From NCBI GenBank assembly GCA_025056865.1, contig JANWVO010000025.1:1-64000 (forward strand): a stretch of 64,000 nucleotides of DNA. The letters run 5' to 3'. Positions 24,200 through 31,956 of the stretch are shown piece by piece. The number at the start of each line of letters is the position of its first letter. The first letter of the stretch is position 1. The DNA is from Bryobacteraceae bacterium. GTDB taxonomy: Bacteria; Acidobacteriota; Terriglobia; Bryobacterales; Bryobacteraceae. The notes beneath the pieces were generated by a model that did not search any database, was not told the DNA's origin, and worked only from the letters and a program-made list of their open reading frames with translations. The translations under genes were made by a program, and so were the position numbers.

Positions 24200-25519
24200 A
24201 TGACAGATGCGCAGAAAGATTCTGGCGAGACCCGCCGGAATTTCGTCCTGAAAAGCGCGGCCGCCGCAGGCGCCGCCGGGATCCTGTTCCCCCGCCAGGG
24301 GCTGGCAGCGCTGGGCGGGCCGCCCAGCGTCACGTTCCCTGCCGAAAAGATCAAGGAGCTCACGCGCTGGCCCCGCTATGGCCCCGCCGAAAGGCAGGCG
24401 CTGCACGAGCTGATCGAAGCCAACACCTATTACGATGCGCTGCCCGCTTTCGAGAACGAATGGAAGGAATACACGAAATCTCCCTTCGTCAAGGCGCACA
24501 TGAACGGCTCGAGCGCGCTGACGTCGATGTACTTCGCGCTCGGCCTCCCGCCGGGCAGCGAAGTGATGGTGCCGTCCTACACCTTCTTCTCCACGTGTCT
24601 GGCGATGCGGTTTTTCGGGCTGGTTCCCATTTTCGTCGATATCGACCCGAAGACCGCGTGCTTCGATCTGGAGGACGCCAGGAGGAAGCTGACGCCGCGC
24701 ACGCGCGCCGTCGTCGTGATGCATTCCTGGGGCCTGCCATGCGAAATGGACCACATTGCCGCCTGGTGCCGGGAAAAGGGCCTGATCCTGCTGGAGGACG
24801 CCGCGCACGCCCACGGCGCGTGGATGCAGGGCAGGGCGATGGGCACCTGGGGCGTCATGGGCATTTACTCTTTCCAGGCATCGAAAGTCCTGCCGAGCGT
24901 CGAAGGCGGCATGGGGATGTACCAGACGCGCGCCTATTATGAGCGCGCTGCCGCATTCGGCCACTACGAAGATCCGGTAAAATTCCCCAAAGACAGCCCG
25001 GTGCGCGCTTATGAAGGCACCGGCTTCGGCCAGAAATACCGGATGCATCCCTTCGCGGCCGCGGTGGCGCGCGTGCAGCTCAGGGGGCTGGAGGAGCGCA
25101 ACGAAACGGTGCGCCGCAACGTGCGGAAACTGAACGCGCGGCTCACCGCGCTGTCCGGCCTGAGCGAGCCGCGCTGCCGGCCGGACCAGAAGCGCGTCTA
25201 CTACCATGCCAACATGCTGTTTCTGGATTCCGCCCGGGCGGGCTTCACGCGCGATCAACTGGTGCGCGCGCTCAAGGCCGAAGGCGTGGGCGTGAGCGTA
25301 TGGGATTACCCCGAGCAGCACAAAATGAGGATTTACTCGGAGGCGCAGTGGTGGCATCATCCGCCAGTGATTCCGGAGAAAATGCCAGGAAACGCACAGG
25401 TGAATTCCACGCACATTTTCCTGCCGCTGATGCACGGCGAAGCGGATGAGCTGATCGACCAGTATGTGAAAGCGTTCGAGAAGATCTGGGCCCGCCGGAT
25501 GGAAGTGAGCAAGCTCTGA
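24200..25519 (+). CDS. DegT/DnrJ/EryC1 family PLP-dependent protein with Tat leader
   Basis: 439 aa. An N-terminal twin-arginine leader (TRRNFVLKSAAAAGAAG, about 11-27) precedes a fold type I aminotransferase of the sugar-aminotransferase family. Supporting motifs are NGSSALTSMYFALGLPPG, VPSYTFFSTC, ILLEDAAHAHGA and SFQASKVLPS, with the likely PLP lysine at K229. The family normally aminates keto-sugars in the cytoplasm, so a Tat leader is unusual; the PLP-loaded enzyme could be exported folded. It follows the ceramidase-like gene closely with a GAGGA ribosome site. Substrate unknown. Confidence 0.85.
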   Translation: MTDAQKDSGETRRNFVLKSAAAAGAAGILFPRQGLAALGGPPSVTFPAEKIKELTRWPRYGPAERQALHELIEANTYYDALPAFENEWKEYTKSPFVKAHMNGSSALTSMYFALGLPPGSEVMVPSYTFFSTCLAMRFFGLVPIFVDIDPKTACFDLEDARRKLTPRTRAVVVMHSWGLPCEMDHIAAWCREKGLILLEDAAHAHGAWMQGRAMGTWGVMGIYSFQASKVLPSVEGGMGMYQTRAYYERAAAFGHYEDPVKFPKDSPVRAYEGTGFGQKYRMHPFAAAVARVQLRGLEERNETVRRNVRKLNARLTALSGLSEPRCRPDQKRVYYHANMLFLDSARAGFTRDQLVRALKAEGVGVSVWDYPEQHKMRIYSEAQWWHHPPVIPEKMPGNAQVNSTHIFLPLMHGEADELIDQYVKAFEKIWARRMEVSKL

Positions 25520-25531
25520 GCAGCGTCCGCG

Positions 25532-25556
25532 CGGCACGTCCGGCCGGGGCGTGCCG
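25532..25556. terminator. Weak hairpin between converging genes
   Basis: CGGCACG (25532-25538) and CGTGCCG (25550-25556) form a 7-bp stem with an 11-nt loop in the 52-nt space between the converging DegT-like and mannonate dehydratase-like genes. There is no T run. It is a plausible shared 3'-end structure and little more can be said. Confidence 0.3.
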
Positions 25557-25571
25557 GGCGTCCTCCGCGAG

Positions 25572-26678
25572 CTACACGCTGGCCATCGCCGCCTGGAGCA
25601 TGGCGCGCGCGTAGCCGACGTTGTAGGCAAGACCGCCGTAGGTGCCGCCGCCCGGGTAGAAGGGCCTGAAGTCGGGCCGCTCGCGGTCGATGTCCAGGGC
25701 GCGCGGGTGCTCGGGGTAAATGATGCCGTTGTAGCCGAGCCGCACCACCTCCTTCATCACCGCGAACATGTCCACTTCGCCCTCGTCGGGGAAAACCTCG
25801 GTGTAGTCGACGTAAGGCCTGCGGACTTTCACGTTGCGGTAATGCATGTGGTTGACGGCCTTGCGCTGCATGAAATACCGGAAGACTTCCACCGGGTCTT
25901 CGCCGAGCTCGCGCGTGACGCCGCAGTCGTACGTGATGCCGTTGGACGGGCTGGGCACAATGCTGATGAGTTTTTTCCAGCCGTCGACGGTGGCCATGAT
26001 CTGGCCGGAGCCGCGGCTGAGCGGCACCGGCGGGTCGTTCGGGTGCAGCGCCATGCGGACTCCCGCTTTTTCCGCCTCGGGAATGACCGCCTTGAGAAAA
26101 TACGTAATGTTTTTCCACATTTCGTCCAGCGAATGCACGCCGATTTCCGGCAGCGGCGGCAGGTCCTTTACCTTGTCATACGTGTAGGCCGTGAGCCCCG
26201 CGCCGCCGCGGCCCAGCTCTTCGTAATAGCCTTCCACGAGGCGGTGAGCGTAGAAGTTGTACTCGACCACCGGCAGGCCGCACCGGCCGGCCACGCGGAT
26301 CGACCGGATGACCTTCTCGATCTCCTCGTCCCGCCCGGGGCGGCCGTAGATCGTGTTCGGAAAGCCGCCGATCATCAGGTTGTAGAGCGTCAGGCCGGAC
26401 TGGCGCAGACGGTCCATCTTGGCCCGCAGCTCAGCCTCGTCCCAGGGGATCTGGCTCCAACTGCTGAGCACATAAGTGATGCCGAGCTGGCGGATGCGGC
26501 GCAGATCGCGCTCGGTGAAGTTGCTCCAGCCGATTTCCAGGCACAGTTTGGGCGTGTCCGTGCCTTCCTCGAAGGGCCAGGTCCGCCTGCGGCCCTGCGC
26601 GGAGACAGAGACGTGGGGCGCCGCGGCCAGCATGCCGGCCGCCTGCATGGCGCGCCGCCGCGTGAACCGGTTCTGCAT
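25572..26678 (-). CDS. Mannonate dehydratase-like TIM-barrel protein, Tat leader
   Basis: 368 aa. The leader FTRRRAMQAAGMLAAAPHVSVSA (about 5-27) suggests Tat export. The body is a xylose-isomerase-like barrel with UxuA-type motifs: VEYNFYAHR, ALHPNDPPVP, YDCGVTREL, HMHYRNVK and IYPEHPRAL. UxuA removes water from D-mannonate in hexuronate breakdown. The His/Cys metal ligands of that family have plausible counterparts here. GGAGG lies 6 nt before the ATG. It converges with the DegT-like gene. Sugar-phosphate isomerase/epimerase-type activity is the alternative. Confidence 0.78.
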   Translation of the reverse strand: MQNRFTRRRAMQAAGMLAAAPHVSVSAQGRRRTWPFEEGTDTPKLCLEIGWSNFTERDLRRIRQLGITYVLSSWSQIPWDEAELRAKMDRLRQSGLTLYNLMIGGFPNTIYGRPGRDEEIEKVIRSIRVAGRCGLPVVEYNFYAHRLVEGYYEELGRGGAGLTAYTYDKVKDLPPLPEIGVHSLDEMWKNITYFLKAVIPEAEKAGVRMALHPNDPPVPLSRGSGQIMATVDGWKKLISIVPSPSNGITYDCGVTRELGEDPVEVFRYFMQRKAVNHMHYRNVKVRRPYVDYTEVFPDEGEVDMFAVMKEVVRLGYNGIIYPEHPRALDIDRERPDFRPFYPGGGTYGGLAYNVGYARAMLQAAMASV

Positions 26679-26787
26679 GCGAGTCCTCCTGCCGTGAGCG
26701 TGGCCTCCGCGCCCGCGCGAAGCAGCCGGACGGCGCGCCTCGCGGCGGCGCGGGTCTTCCGCATCATATCCCGGCGTGCGCGGCGGC

Positions 26788-28929
26788 TCAATGCGCCGGG
26801 CCGAGCAGCGAAGCGAGCCATTCGGCGGTGTGCCGGACGCGCGTGGGCGCGCCGGCGGCGGCGCAGCCGCCCCGGATCTGCATCAGGCAGCCCGGGCAGT
26901 CCACGGCGACTCCCGCGGCCTCCGTGGCGGCGATCATGCGCAGCTTGCGCGCCAGCATCGCGGCGGAGACTTCGGGCATCTTGAGCGAATACGATCCGCC
27001 CATGCCGCAGCAGACATCGGACTCCTGCATCTCGCGAAGCGCGTATCCGCAGCTCTGCAACAGCTCCCGGGGAGGCTGCGCGGCGTGCAGCGTGCGCTTC
27101 AGGTGGCAGGAGTCGTGGTAGGTGACCGCGGGCAGATCCGCGCCGGAGGGCAGCCGCAGCGAACCCTCGGCGGCGAGGCGGTGGACGAAGGTGGAGAAGT
27201 CGACGACTTTTTCCGCCAGCCGGGCAGCGCGCCCGGCCAGGGCGGCGTCGCCGCATTCCTGCGCCACGCGGGCCGCATCGGACTGCAAGGCCACGGTGCA
27301 GGTGGGGCAGGCGGAAACGACCGCTTCGGCGCCATCGCCAGGCAGGGCTTCCACGTTGTCGCGGATGTTGGCCAGGGCCGCTTCCGGCGCGCCGCTGAAG
27401 CGGGCGGGCGCGCCGCAGCAGGTCTGGGCTTCGGGGAAGAGCACCTCCAGGCCAGCGCGGTTCAGGATGCGTACGATGGCTTCGCCGATTTCCGGATACA
27501 CGAAGTCGATCAGGCATCCCGCAAACAGCGCCACGCGGCGGGCCGAGCGCGGCTGCCCGATGCGCGGGAAGCGGTCCCGGAAGGGTTCGGCGGCCAGCGC
27601 CGGCAACCGGCGGTTCTTTCCTGCTTCGGTGAAGAACAGCGGCAGGTGCCGCAGGTAAGGCCCTTCGGTGAACGGCTTCTGCGCGAGCGCGGCTGCCCGC
27701 AGCGCTGCGTGAAAAGCGCGGCGGTTGCCGATCAGTACGAACGCAGCCCGCCCGGCCAGCGGCGGCGTCACCGCATGCGCGGCGCGCCGGCGCACCTCCA
27801 GGATCAGTTCCGGCAGGTCGATGCGGGCCGGGCACGCATCGCGGCACGCGCCGCACTGGATGCAGAGCTGCTCGAGGCCGCGGGACGCCTCCCATCCTTC
27901 CGTCCATGCAGTGAGCACGGTGCCGATGGCGCCCGTGTACACGCGCCCGAACACATGGCCGCCAACCAGGCGGTATACCGGGCAGACGTTCAGGCAGGAG
28001 GCGCAGCGGATGCACTGGAGCGCCTCGCGGAACACCGGGTCCGCGGCCATCGCGGCCCGGCGGTGCCCGTAGAGGATGATGTGCATCTCCTTGGGGCCGC
28101 CGCCTGCCGCCTCGGCCGGGCCGGTGAGGATGCTGACATAGCTGGTGATCTGCTGTGCGGTGGCGCTGCGGGGCAGCGCGGCGAGAATCGGTTCGATGTC
28201 CTCGAAGCGTTCCACCAGCTTCTCCAGGCCGACGACGGCGATGTGCACCGGCGGCAGAGTGGATACCAGCCGCGCGTTGCCTTCATTCGTGCACAGCACC
28301 AGGCTGCCGGTTTCCGCCACGGCGATGTTGGCTCCGGTGATGCCGATGTCGGCGCGGAGGAACTTCTCGCGGAGCTGTTCGCGGGCGACGCGTACGAGCT
28401 GCGGGATCTCCGCCTCAAGCGTCTGGCCTGTCTCGCGGCTGAACAGGCGGGCCACGTCGGCGCGCGTAAGATGAATCGCCGGCAGCACCATGTGCGAAGG
28501 CCGCTGGCGGGCCAACTGGACAATCCACTCGCCGAGATCGGTTTCTTTCACCTCGATGCCGGCGTGCGCCAGCGCGGCGTTGAGATGGATCTCTTCGGTG
28601 GCCATCGATTTGGCCTTGACGACAAGCCGCGCGCCACGGCGGCGCGCCACCCGGAGAATGTAATCGTGCACGTCGCCGGGCGCGTCCAGCCGGACGACGT
28701 GCGCGCCGCGCGCCGAAGCAGCGGCGGCGAAGCGCGCGGCGAGCTCCTCAAGATGCTCGGCAGCGGCCGCCTTGCGCGCGGCGATGCGCTCCCGCAGCGC
28801 TTCGAAGTCGATCCCCTTGTATGCGCGGGCACGGCTCATGCGGTAGTCTTCGCTGAAGCGCGTGAGCGCGGCCGAAAGATGGGGATGCGCCAGCGCGCGG
28901 CGGACCAGTTCCCGCAGCTCTTCAGGCAT
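26788..28929 (-). CDS. LutB-LutA fusion: LUD domain, ferredoxin and CCG domains
   Basis: 713 aa combining two normally separate lactate-utilisation subunits. Residues 1-290 form a LUD domain (MATEEIHLNAALAHAGIEV, ITGANIAVAETGSLVL). About 305-370 carries two 4Fe-4S motifs (CIRCASCLNVCPVY, CIQCGACRDACPAR). About 475-700 carries two cysteine-rich CCG domains (FAGCLIDFVYPE ... QTCCGAPA; YHDSCHLKRTL ... DVCCGMGGSYS). LutABC oxidises L-lactate to pyruvate. The fusion has LutB first and LutA second. It overlaps lutC by 8 nt, so the whole pathway is encoded in two coupled genes. Confidence 0.88.
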   Translation of the reverse strand: MPEELRELVRRALAHPHLSAALTRFSEDYRMSRARAYKGIDFEALRERIAARKAAAAEHLEELAARFAAAASARGAHVVRLDAPGDVHDYILRVARRRGARLVVKAKSMATEEIHLNAALAHAGIEVKETDLGEWIVQLARQRPSHMVLPAIHLTRADVARLFSRETGQTLEAEIPQLVRVAREQLREKFLRADIGITGANIAVAETGSLVLCTNEGNARLVSTLPPVHIAVVGLEKLVERFEDIEPILAALPRSATAQQITSYVSILTGPAEAAGGGPKEMHIILYGHRRAAMAADPVFREALQCIRCASCLNVCPVYRLVGGHVFGRVYTGAIGTVLTAWTEGWEASRGLEQLCIQCGACRDACPARIDLPELILEVRRRAAHAVTPPLAGRAAFVLIGNRRAFHAALRAAALAQKPFTEGPYLRHLPLFFTEAGKNRRLPALAAEPFRDRFPRIGQPRSARRVALFAGCLIDFVYPEIGEAIVRILNRAGLEVLFPEAQTCCGAPARFSGAPEAALANIRDNVEALPGDGAEAVVSACPTCTVALQSDAARVAQECGDAALAGRAARLAEKVVDFSTFVHRLAAEGSLRLPSGADLPAVTYHDSCHLKRTLHAAQPPRELLQSCGYALREMQESDVCCGMGGSYSLKMPEVSAAMLARKLRMIAATEAAGVAVDCPGCLMQIRGGCAAAGAPTRVRHTAEWLASLLGPAH

Positions 28930-29470
28930 GGCCGGCCTCCTGTCCGTAAAGAACGATCACCAGCCGCCGCGGGCCGTGCACGCCGATGGTCAGCACGCGC
29001 TCGATGTCGGCAGTGCGGCTCGGCCCGGTGACGAGGGCGAGGAAAGCGGCGCGCGCGGGGTCGAACCGCCGCAGCGCGGCCCCGATGTCAGCCACGATCG
29101 CGCCCGCCGGCAGGAGCGCCACATGCACTGGCGGCAGCGTGGAAGCCAGCCGCTGCGCCACGGCCGAGGCGTCCTGAACCAGCGTCCCGGTGGCGGCTGC
29201 GCCCCACTCGAACTCGGTGACGCCGACGTGAGCCGCGGCGGCCGCCTCCCGCGTGACTTCCAGCACCAGCCCCGGCAGCATCTGGGCCAGGATCTCCGGG
29301 TGGAAGCGCTGCCGCAGCGGACCCGCCGGCCAGACCGCCGTCCTGCCGCCGGCGCCGACTCCTTCTTCCTTGAGAATGCGCGCCAGGGTCGCCAGCGCGG
29401 CTTCGGGCGTCCGCGCCTCCAGAACCTCCGCTCCGGCCGCTTCCGCGGCCCGCCGGAATTTTCCGATCAT
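28922..29470 (-). CDS. lutC: LUD-domain lactate utilisation protein C
   Basis: 182 aa LUD-domain protein, the third component of LutABC. Motifs are GVTEFEWGAAATGTLVQ, STLPPVHVALLPAGAIVADI and VTGPSRTADIERVLTIGVHGP with a C-terminal RRLVIVLYG, all typical of LutC/YkgG. I start at ATG 29470 (MIGKFRRAAEAAGAEV). The frame runs 24 codons further upstream but crosses a palindrome that looks regulatory. It is first in the two-gene lut operon. Confidence 0.87.
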   Translation of the reverse strand: MIGKFRRAAEAAGAEVLEARTPEAALATLARILKEEGVGAGGRTAVWPAGPLRQRFHPEILAQMLPGLVLEVTREAAAAAHVGVTEFEWGAAATGTLVQDASAVAQRLASTLPPVHVALLPAGAIVADIGAALRRFDPARAAFLALVTGPSRTADIERVLTIGVHGPRRLVIVLYGQEAGHA

Positions 29471-29477
29471 GGAACCT

Positions 29478-29497
29478 GAAACCAGCTTATTGGTTTC
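29478..29497. promoter_or_regulatory. Palindrome upstream of lutC (candidate operator)
   Basis: GAAACCA and TGGTTTC (7-bp arms, 6-nt spacer, 29478-29497) form an exact inverted repeat 8 nt before the lutC start, in the divergent region shared with the oxidoreductase gene. Arms with ACCA/TGGT resemble operators of GntR-family lactate/pyruvate regulators. No regulator gene is nearby, so this is a candidate only. Confidence 0.35.
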
Positions 29498-29585
29498 TCC
29501 GCCACTATTGGAGACCGCGCCTGCCGGGTCAAGGCCCTGCAAGCGCGCTCAAATCCGGATAGGATATGTGCGGGAGTTGACAGCC

Positions 29586-31112
29586 TTGGCTCTGGAAACC
29601 AATCGAAGACATTTCTTCCTCGGCACTCTGCTCGCTGGAGCCGTGCCCGCTGCCGGCTTCGGCAGCGCCCCCTCTCTGAAACTCGCCGGATACAAGTCTC
29701 CGAACGAGAAGCTGAACATCGCCTCCATTGGCGCGGGCGGCAAGGCCGCCAGCGACATCGCCGCCTGCGCGCAGACCGAAAACATCGTCGCGCTGTGCGA
29801 CGTGGACGACCGGCAGGCGGCGGCCACCTACAAGCGGTATGAGAATGTCCCCAAGTACAAGGACTTCCGCCGCATGCTGGACAAGGAGGACAAGAACATC
29901 GACGCCGTCATCGTCTGCACGCCGGACCATATGCACGGCATCTGCGCGATGTGGGCGATGGAGCGCGGCAAGCACGTCTATGTGCAGAAGCCGCTGACGC
30001 GCACCGTCTGGGAGGCGCGGCAACTGCTCGAGGCGGCGCGAAAGTACAAGGTCGCCACCCAGATGGGCAACCAGGGCTACTCCAACGAGGGTACGCGCCA
30101 GGTGGCCGAAATGATCTGGGCGGGCGAGATCGGCGAGGTGAAGGAGGTCCACGCGTGGACGGACCGCCCGCTGTGGCCCCAGGGGCTGACGCAGATTCCG
30201 CCGGAGGAGCCCGTGCCGGATACGCTCGACTGGGATCTCTGGCTGGGCATCGCCGAGATGCGGCCGTTCACCTCGGGCAAGGACACCGGCAGGTATCCGA
30301 ACCGTTTCGGCGGCTACTTCTACCAGCCGTTCAACTGGCGCGGCTTCTACGACTTCGGCTGCGGCGCGCTGGGCGACATGGCGTGCCACATCCTCGGCGC
30401 GCCCAATCTGGCGCTGCGGCTCGGGCCGCCTTCCAGCGTCGAGTGCATCCGGAAGGAAGGCACTTCGCCGTTCATGTTCCCCGAGCGGAGCGTGATCAAG
30501 TTCGAGTTCCCGGCGCGCGGCAACATGCCTCCGGTGACGCTCTACTGGTACGACGGCTGCAAGGAAACGCCGAAGATCCCCGGCGTGCCGGAAGGCGAAT
30601 GGCTCGGCGACATGCCCTATTACACGGGCGGCGGCCAGGGTCCGCAGGGCGGCCCGCCGCGGCAGGGGCAGCAGCGCACGGGATACGTCGGCCGGGTCTT
30701 CGACTGGGAGCAGTACGAGCTGATGCGGAAGGAGCCGGACAAGCTGCGGTTCCCGCCGCCGGACGGCGCCCTGTTCATTGGCGACAAGGGCATGATCACC
30801 ACCGGCACCTATGGCGAACAGACGCGCCTCATCCCGGCGGAAAAGATGAAGGACTACCGGTTCCCGCCGCAACTGCTGACGCGTTCGCCCGGCCACTACC
30901 GCGACTGGATCCGCGCCTGCAAGGGCGGCGAGCCGGCCTGTTCGAACTTCGAAGTGGCCGCGCCGTTCACCGAGTGGATGCTGCTTGGCGTGATCGCGCT
31001 GCGCGTCGAAGGCAAGCTCGAATACGACCCGGTGAAGATGCGCTTCACCAACAACAACGAAGCCAACAAGTACCTCAAGCCGACCTTCCGCAAGGGCTGG
31101 TCATTCGCCTGA
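29586..31112 (+). CDS. Gfo/Idh/MocA family oxidoreductase with Tat-like leader
   Basis: About 508 aa. The leader TNRRHFFLGTLLAGAVPAAGF precedes the dinucleotide fold (IASIGAGGKAASDIAA, VALCDVDD, VIVCTPDHMHG) and the catalytic EKP-like motif, which reads QKPLTRTV here. The long C-terminal domain includes WDLWLGIAE and ALGDMACHILGAPNLAL, as in the secreted group of Acidobacteria, Planctomycetes and Bacteroidetes. The start is uncertain: TTG 29586 has GGGAG 9 nt upstream, while TTG 29577 and GTG 29568 are in frame. A TAGGAT hexamer lies at 29560-29565. A terminator follows. Substrate unknown; sugar or inositol oxidation is typical of the family. Confidence 0.82.
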   Translation: MALETNRRHFFLGTLLAGAVPAAGFGSAPSLKLAGYKSPNEKLNIASIGAGGKAASDIAACAQTENIVALCDVDDRQAAATYKRYENVPKYKDFRRMLDKEDKNIDAVIVCTPDHMHGICAMWAMERGKHVYVQKPLTRTVWEARQLLEAARKYKVATQMGNQGYSNEGTRQVAEMIWAGEIGEVKEVHAWTDRPLWPQGLTQIPPEEPVPDTLDWDLWLGIAEMRPFTSGKDTGRYPNRFGGYFYQPFNWRGFYDFGCGALGDMACHILGAPNLALRLGPPSSVECIRKEGTSPFMFPERSVIKFEFPARGNMPPVTLYWYDGCKETPKIPGVPEGEWLGDMPYYTGGGQGPQGGPPRQGQQRTGYVGRVFDWEQYELMRKEPDKLRFPPPDGALFIGDKGMITTGTYGEQTRLIPAEKMKDYRFPPQLLTRSPGHYRDWIRACKGGEPACSNFEVAAPFTEWMLLGVIALRVEGKLEYDPVKMRFTNNNEANKYLKPTFRKGWSFA

Positions 31113-31142
31113 TCCGTTGCTTCTTTCCGGAGGAGAAGGGAC

Positions 31143-31189
31143 GCCGGCGCAGCGCTGGATCCACGGCGCGCGCGCCGGCATCTCTTTTT
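31143..31189 (+). terminator. Intrinsic terminator after the Gfo/Idh/MocA gene
   Basis: GCCGGCGC (31143-31150) pairs with GCGCCGGC (31172-31179). The stem is followed shortly by five T (31185-31189). It lies 30 nt past the stop and 27 nt before the tRNA gene, so it separates the two units. Confidence 0.55.
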
Positions 31190-31215
31190 GCGGGTGCAGT
31201 AAAATTGTGGCTGTC

Positions 31216-31305
31216 GGAAGGGTGGCCGAGCGGTTGATGGCAGCGGTCTTGAAAACCGCCAACGGCGAAAGCCGTTCGTGGGTTCGAATCCCACCCCTTC
31301 CGCCA
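31216..31305 (+). tRNA. tRNA-Ser(UGA)
   Basis: A 90-nt class II tRNA. The acceptor stem GGAAGGG (31216-31222) pairs with CCCTTCC (31295-31301), followed by discriminator G and an encoded CCA (31303-31305). The anticodon loop CTTGAAA has TGA at 31250-31252, flanked by the GCGGT/ACCGC stem. A long variable arm (AACGGCGAAAGCCGTT) marks a serine tRNA, and the T loop GTTCGAATC is canonical. TAAAAT ending 10 nt upstream could be its -10 box. Confidence 0.97.
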
Positions 31306-31349
31306 GCAGCGCCGAGCCGTTCCCATTCCCCGGAAAGGACCTGACGCTC

Positions 31350-31916
31350 TTGCCGCAGCGGCTGATTGTGGCGATCACCGGCGCCTCTGGCGTCATTTAC
31401 GGAATCCGGCTGCTCGAGGTGCTCCGCCAGAGGACGGAGATCGAAACGCACCTCATCATGAGCCCTGCGGCGCGGGCCACCATCAGCGCCGAAACGGCCT
31501 ACACGCCCAGGCAGGTGGAGGGGCTTGCCTCGGTGGTGCATCCCAACGCCAACATCGGGGCCACCATCGCCTCGGGCTCCTTCGAGACGCGCGGCATGAT
31601 CGTCGCGCCGTGCTCGATCAAGACGCTGTCGGCGATCGCCAACTGCTACAGCGCCGATCTGATCGCCCGCGCCGCCGACGTGCAGCTCAAGGAAGGGCGC
31701 CCGGTGCTGCTGCTGGTGCGCGAGACGCCTTTGCACAAGGGCCACCTGCGGCTGATGCAGATGGCCGCCGACCAGGGCGCGGTGATCATGCCTCCCGTGC
31801 CCGCCTTTTACAACCGTCCGCAGACGGTGGACGACATCGTCAATGCGACCGTTGGCCGCGCGCTGGCGCGGATCGGCATTCCCACCGGCCTCGTCAGCGA
31901 GTGGGCGGGACTCTAG
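31350..31916 (+). CDS. ubiX: Flavin prenyltransferase
   Basis: 188 aa UbiX/Pad1 family flavoprotein, which makes prenylated FMN for UbiD-type decarboxylases. Motifs are VAITGASGVIYGIRLLE, the conserved SGSF-type loop (ASGSFETRGMIVAPCSIKTLSAIA), the RPVLLLVRETPLHKGHLR block and MPPVPAFYNRPQTVDDIVNATVGR. I choose TTG 31350 because GGAAAGGA lies 10 nt upstream. An ATG further upstream falls inside the tRNA gene. No ubiD is in the window. Confidence 0.93.
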   Translation: MPQRLIVAITGASGVIYGIRLLEVLRQRTEIETHLIMSPAARATISAETAYTPRQVEGLASVVHPNANIGATIASGSFETRGMIVAPCSIKTLSAIANCYSADLIARAADVQLKEGRPVLLLVRETPLHKGHLRLMQMAADQGAVIMPPVPAFYNRPQTVDDIVNATVGRALARIGIPTGLVSEWAGL

Positions 31917-31956
31917 CGGCGGCAGACGCGGCCCAGGCTGTGGCAGACTGTTCCCC

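Noticed and set aside
31216-31350. tRNA-Ser as an attachment site for an integrated element
   Set aside because: No integrase, no duplicated tRNA 3' end noticed nearby, and the flanking genes look native in composition.
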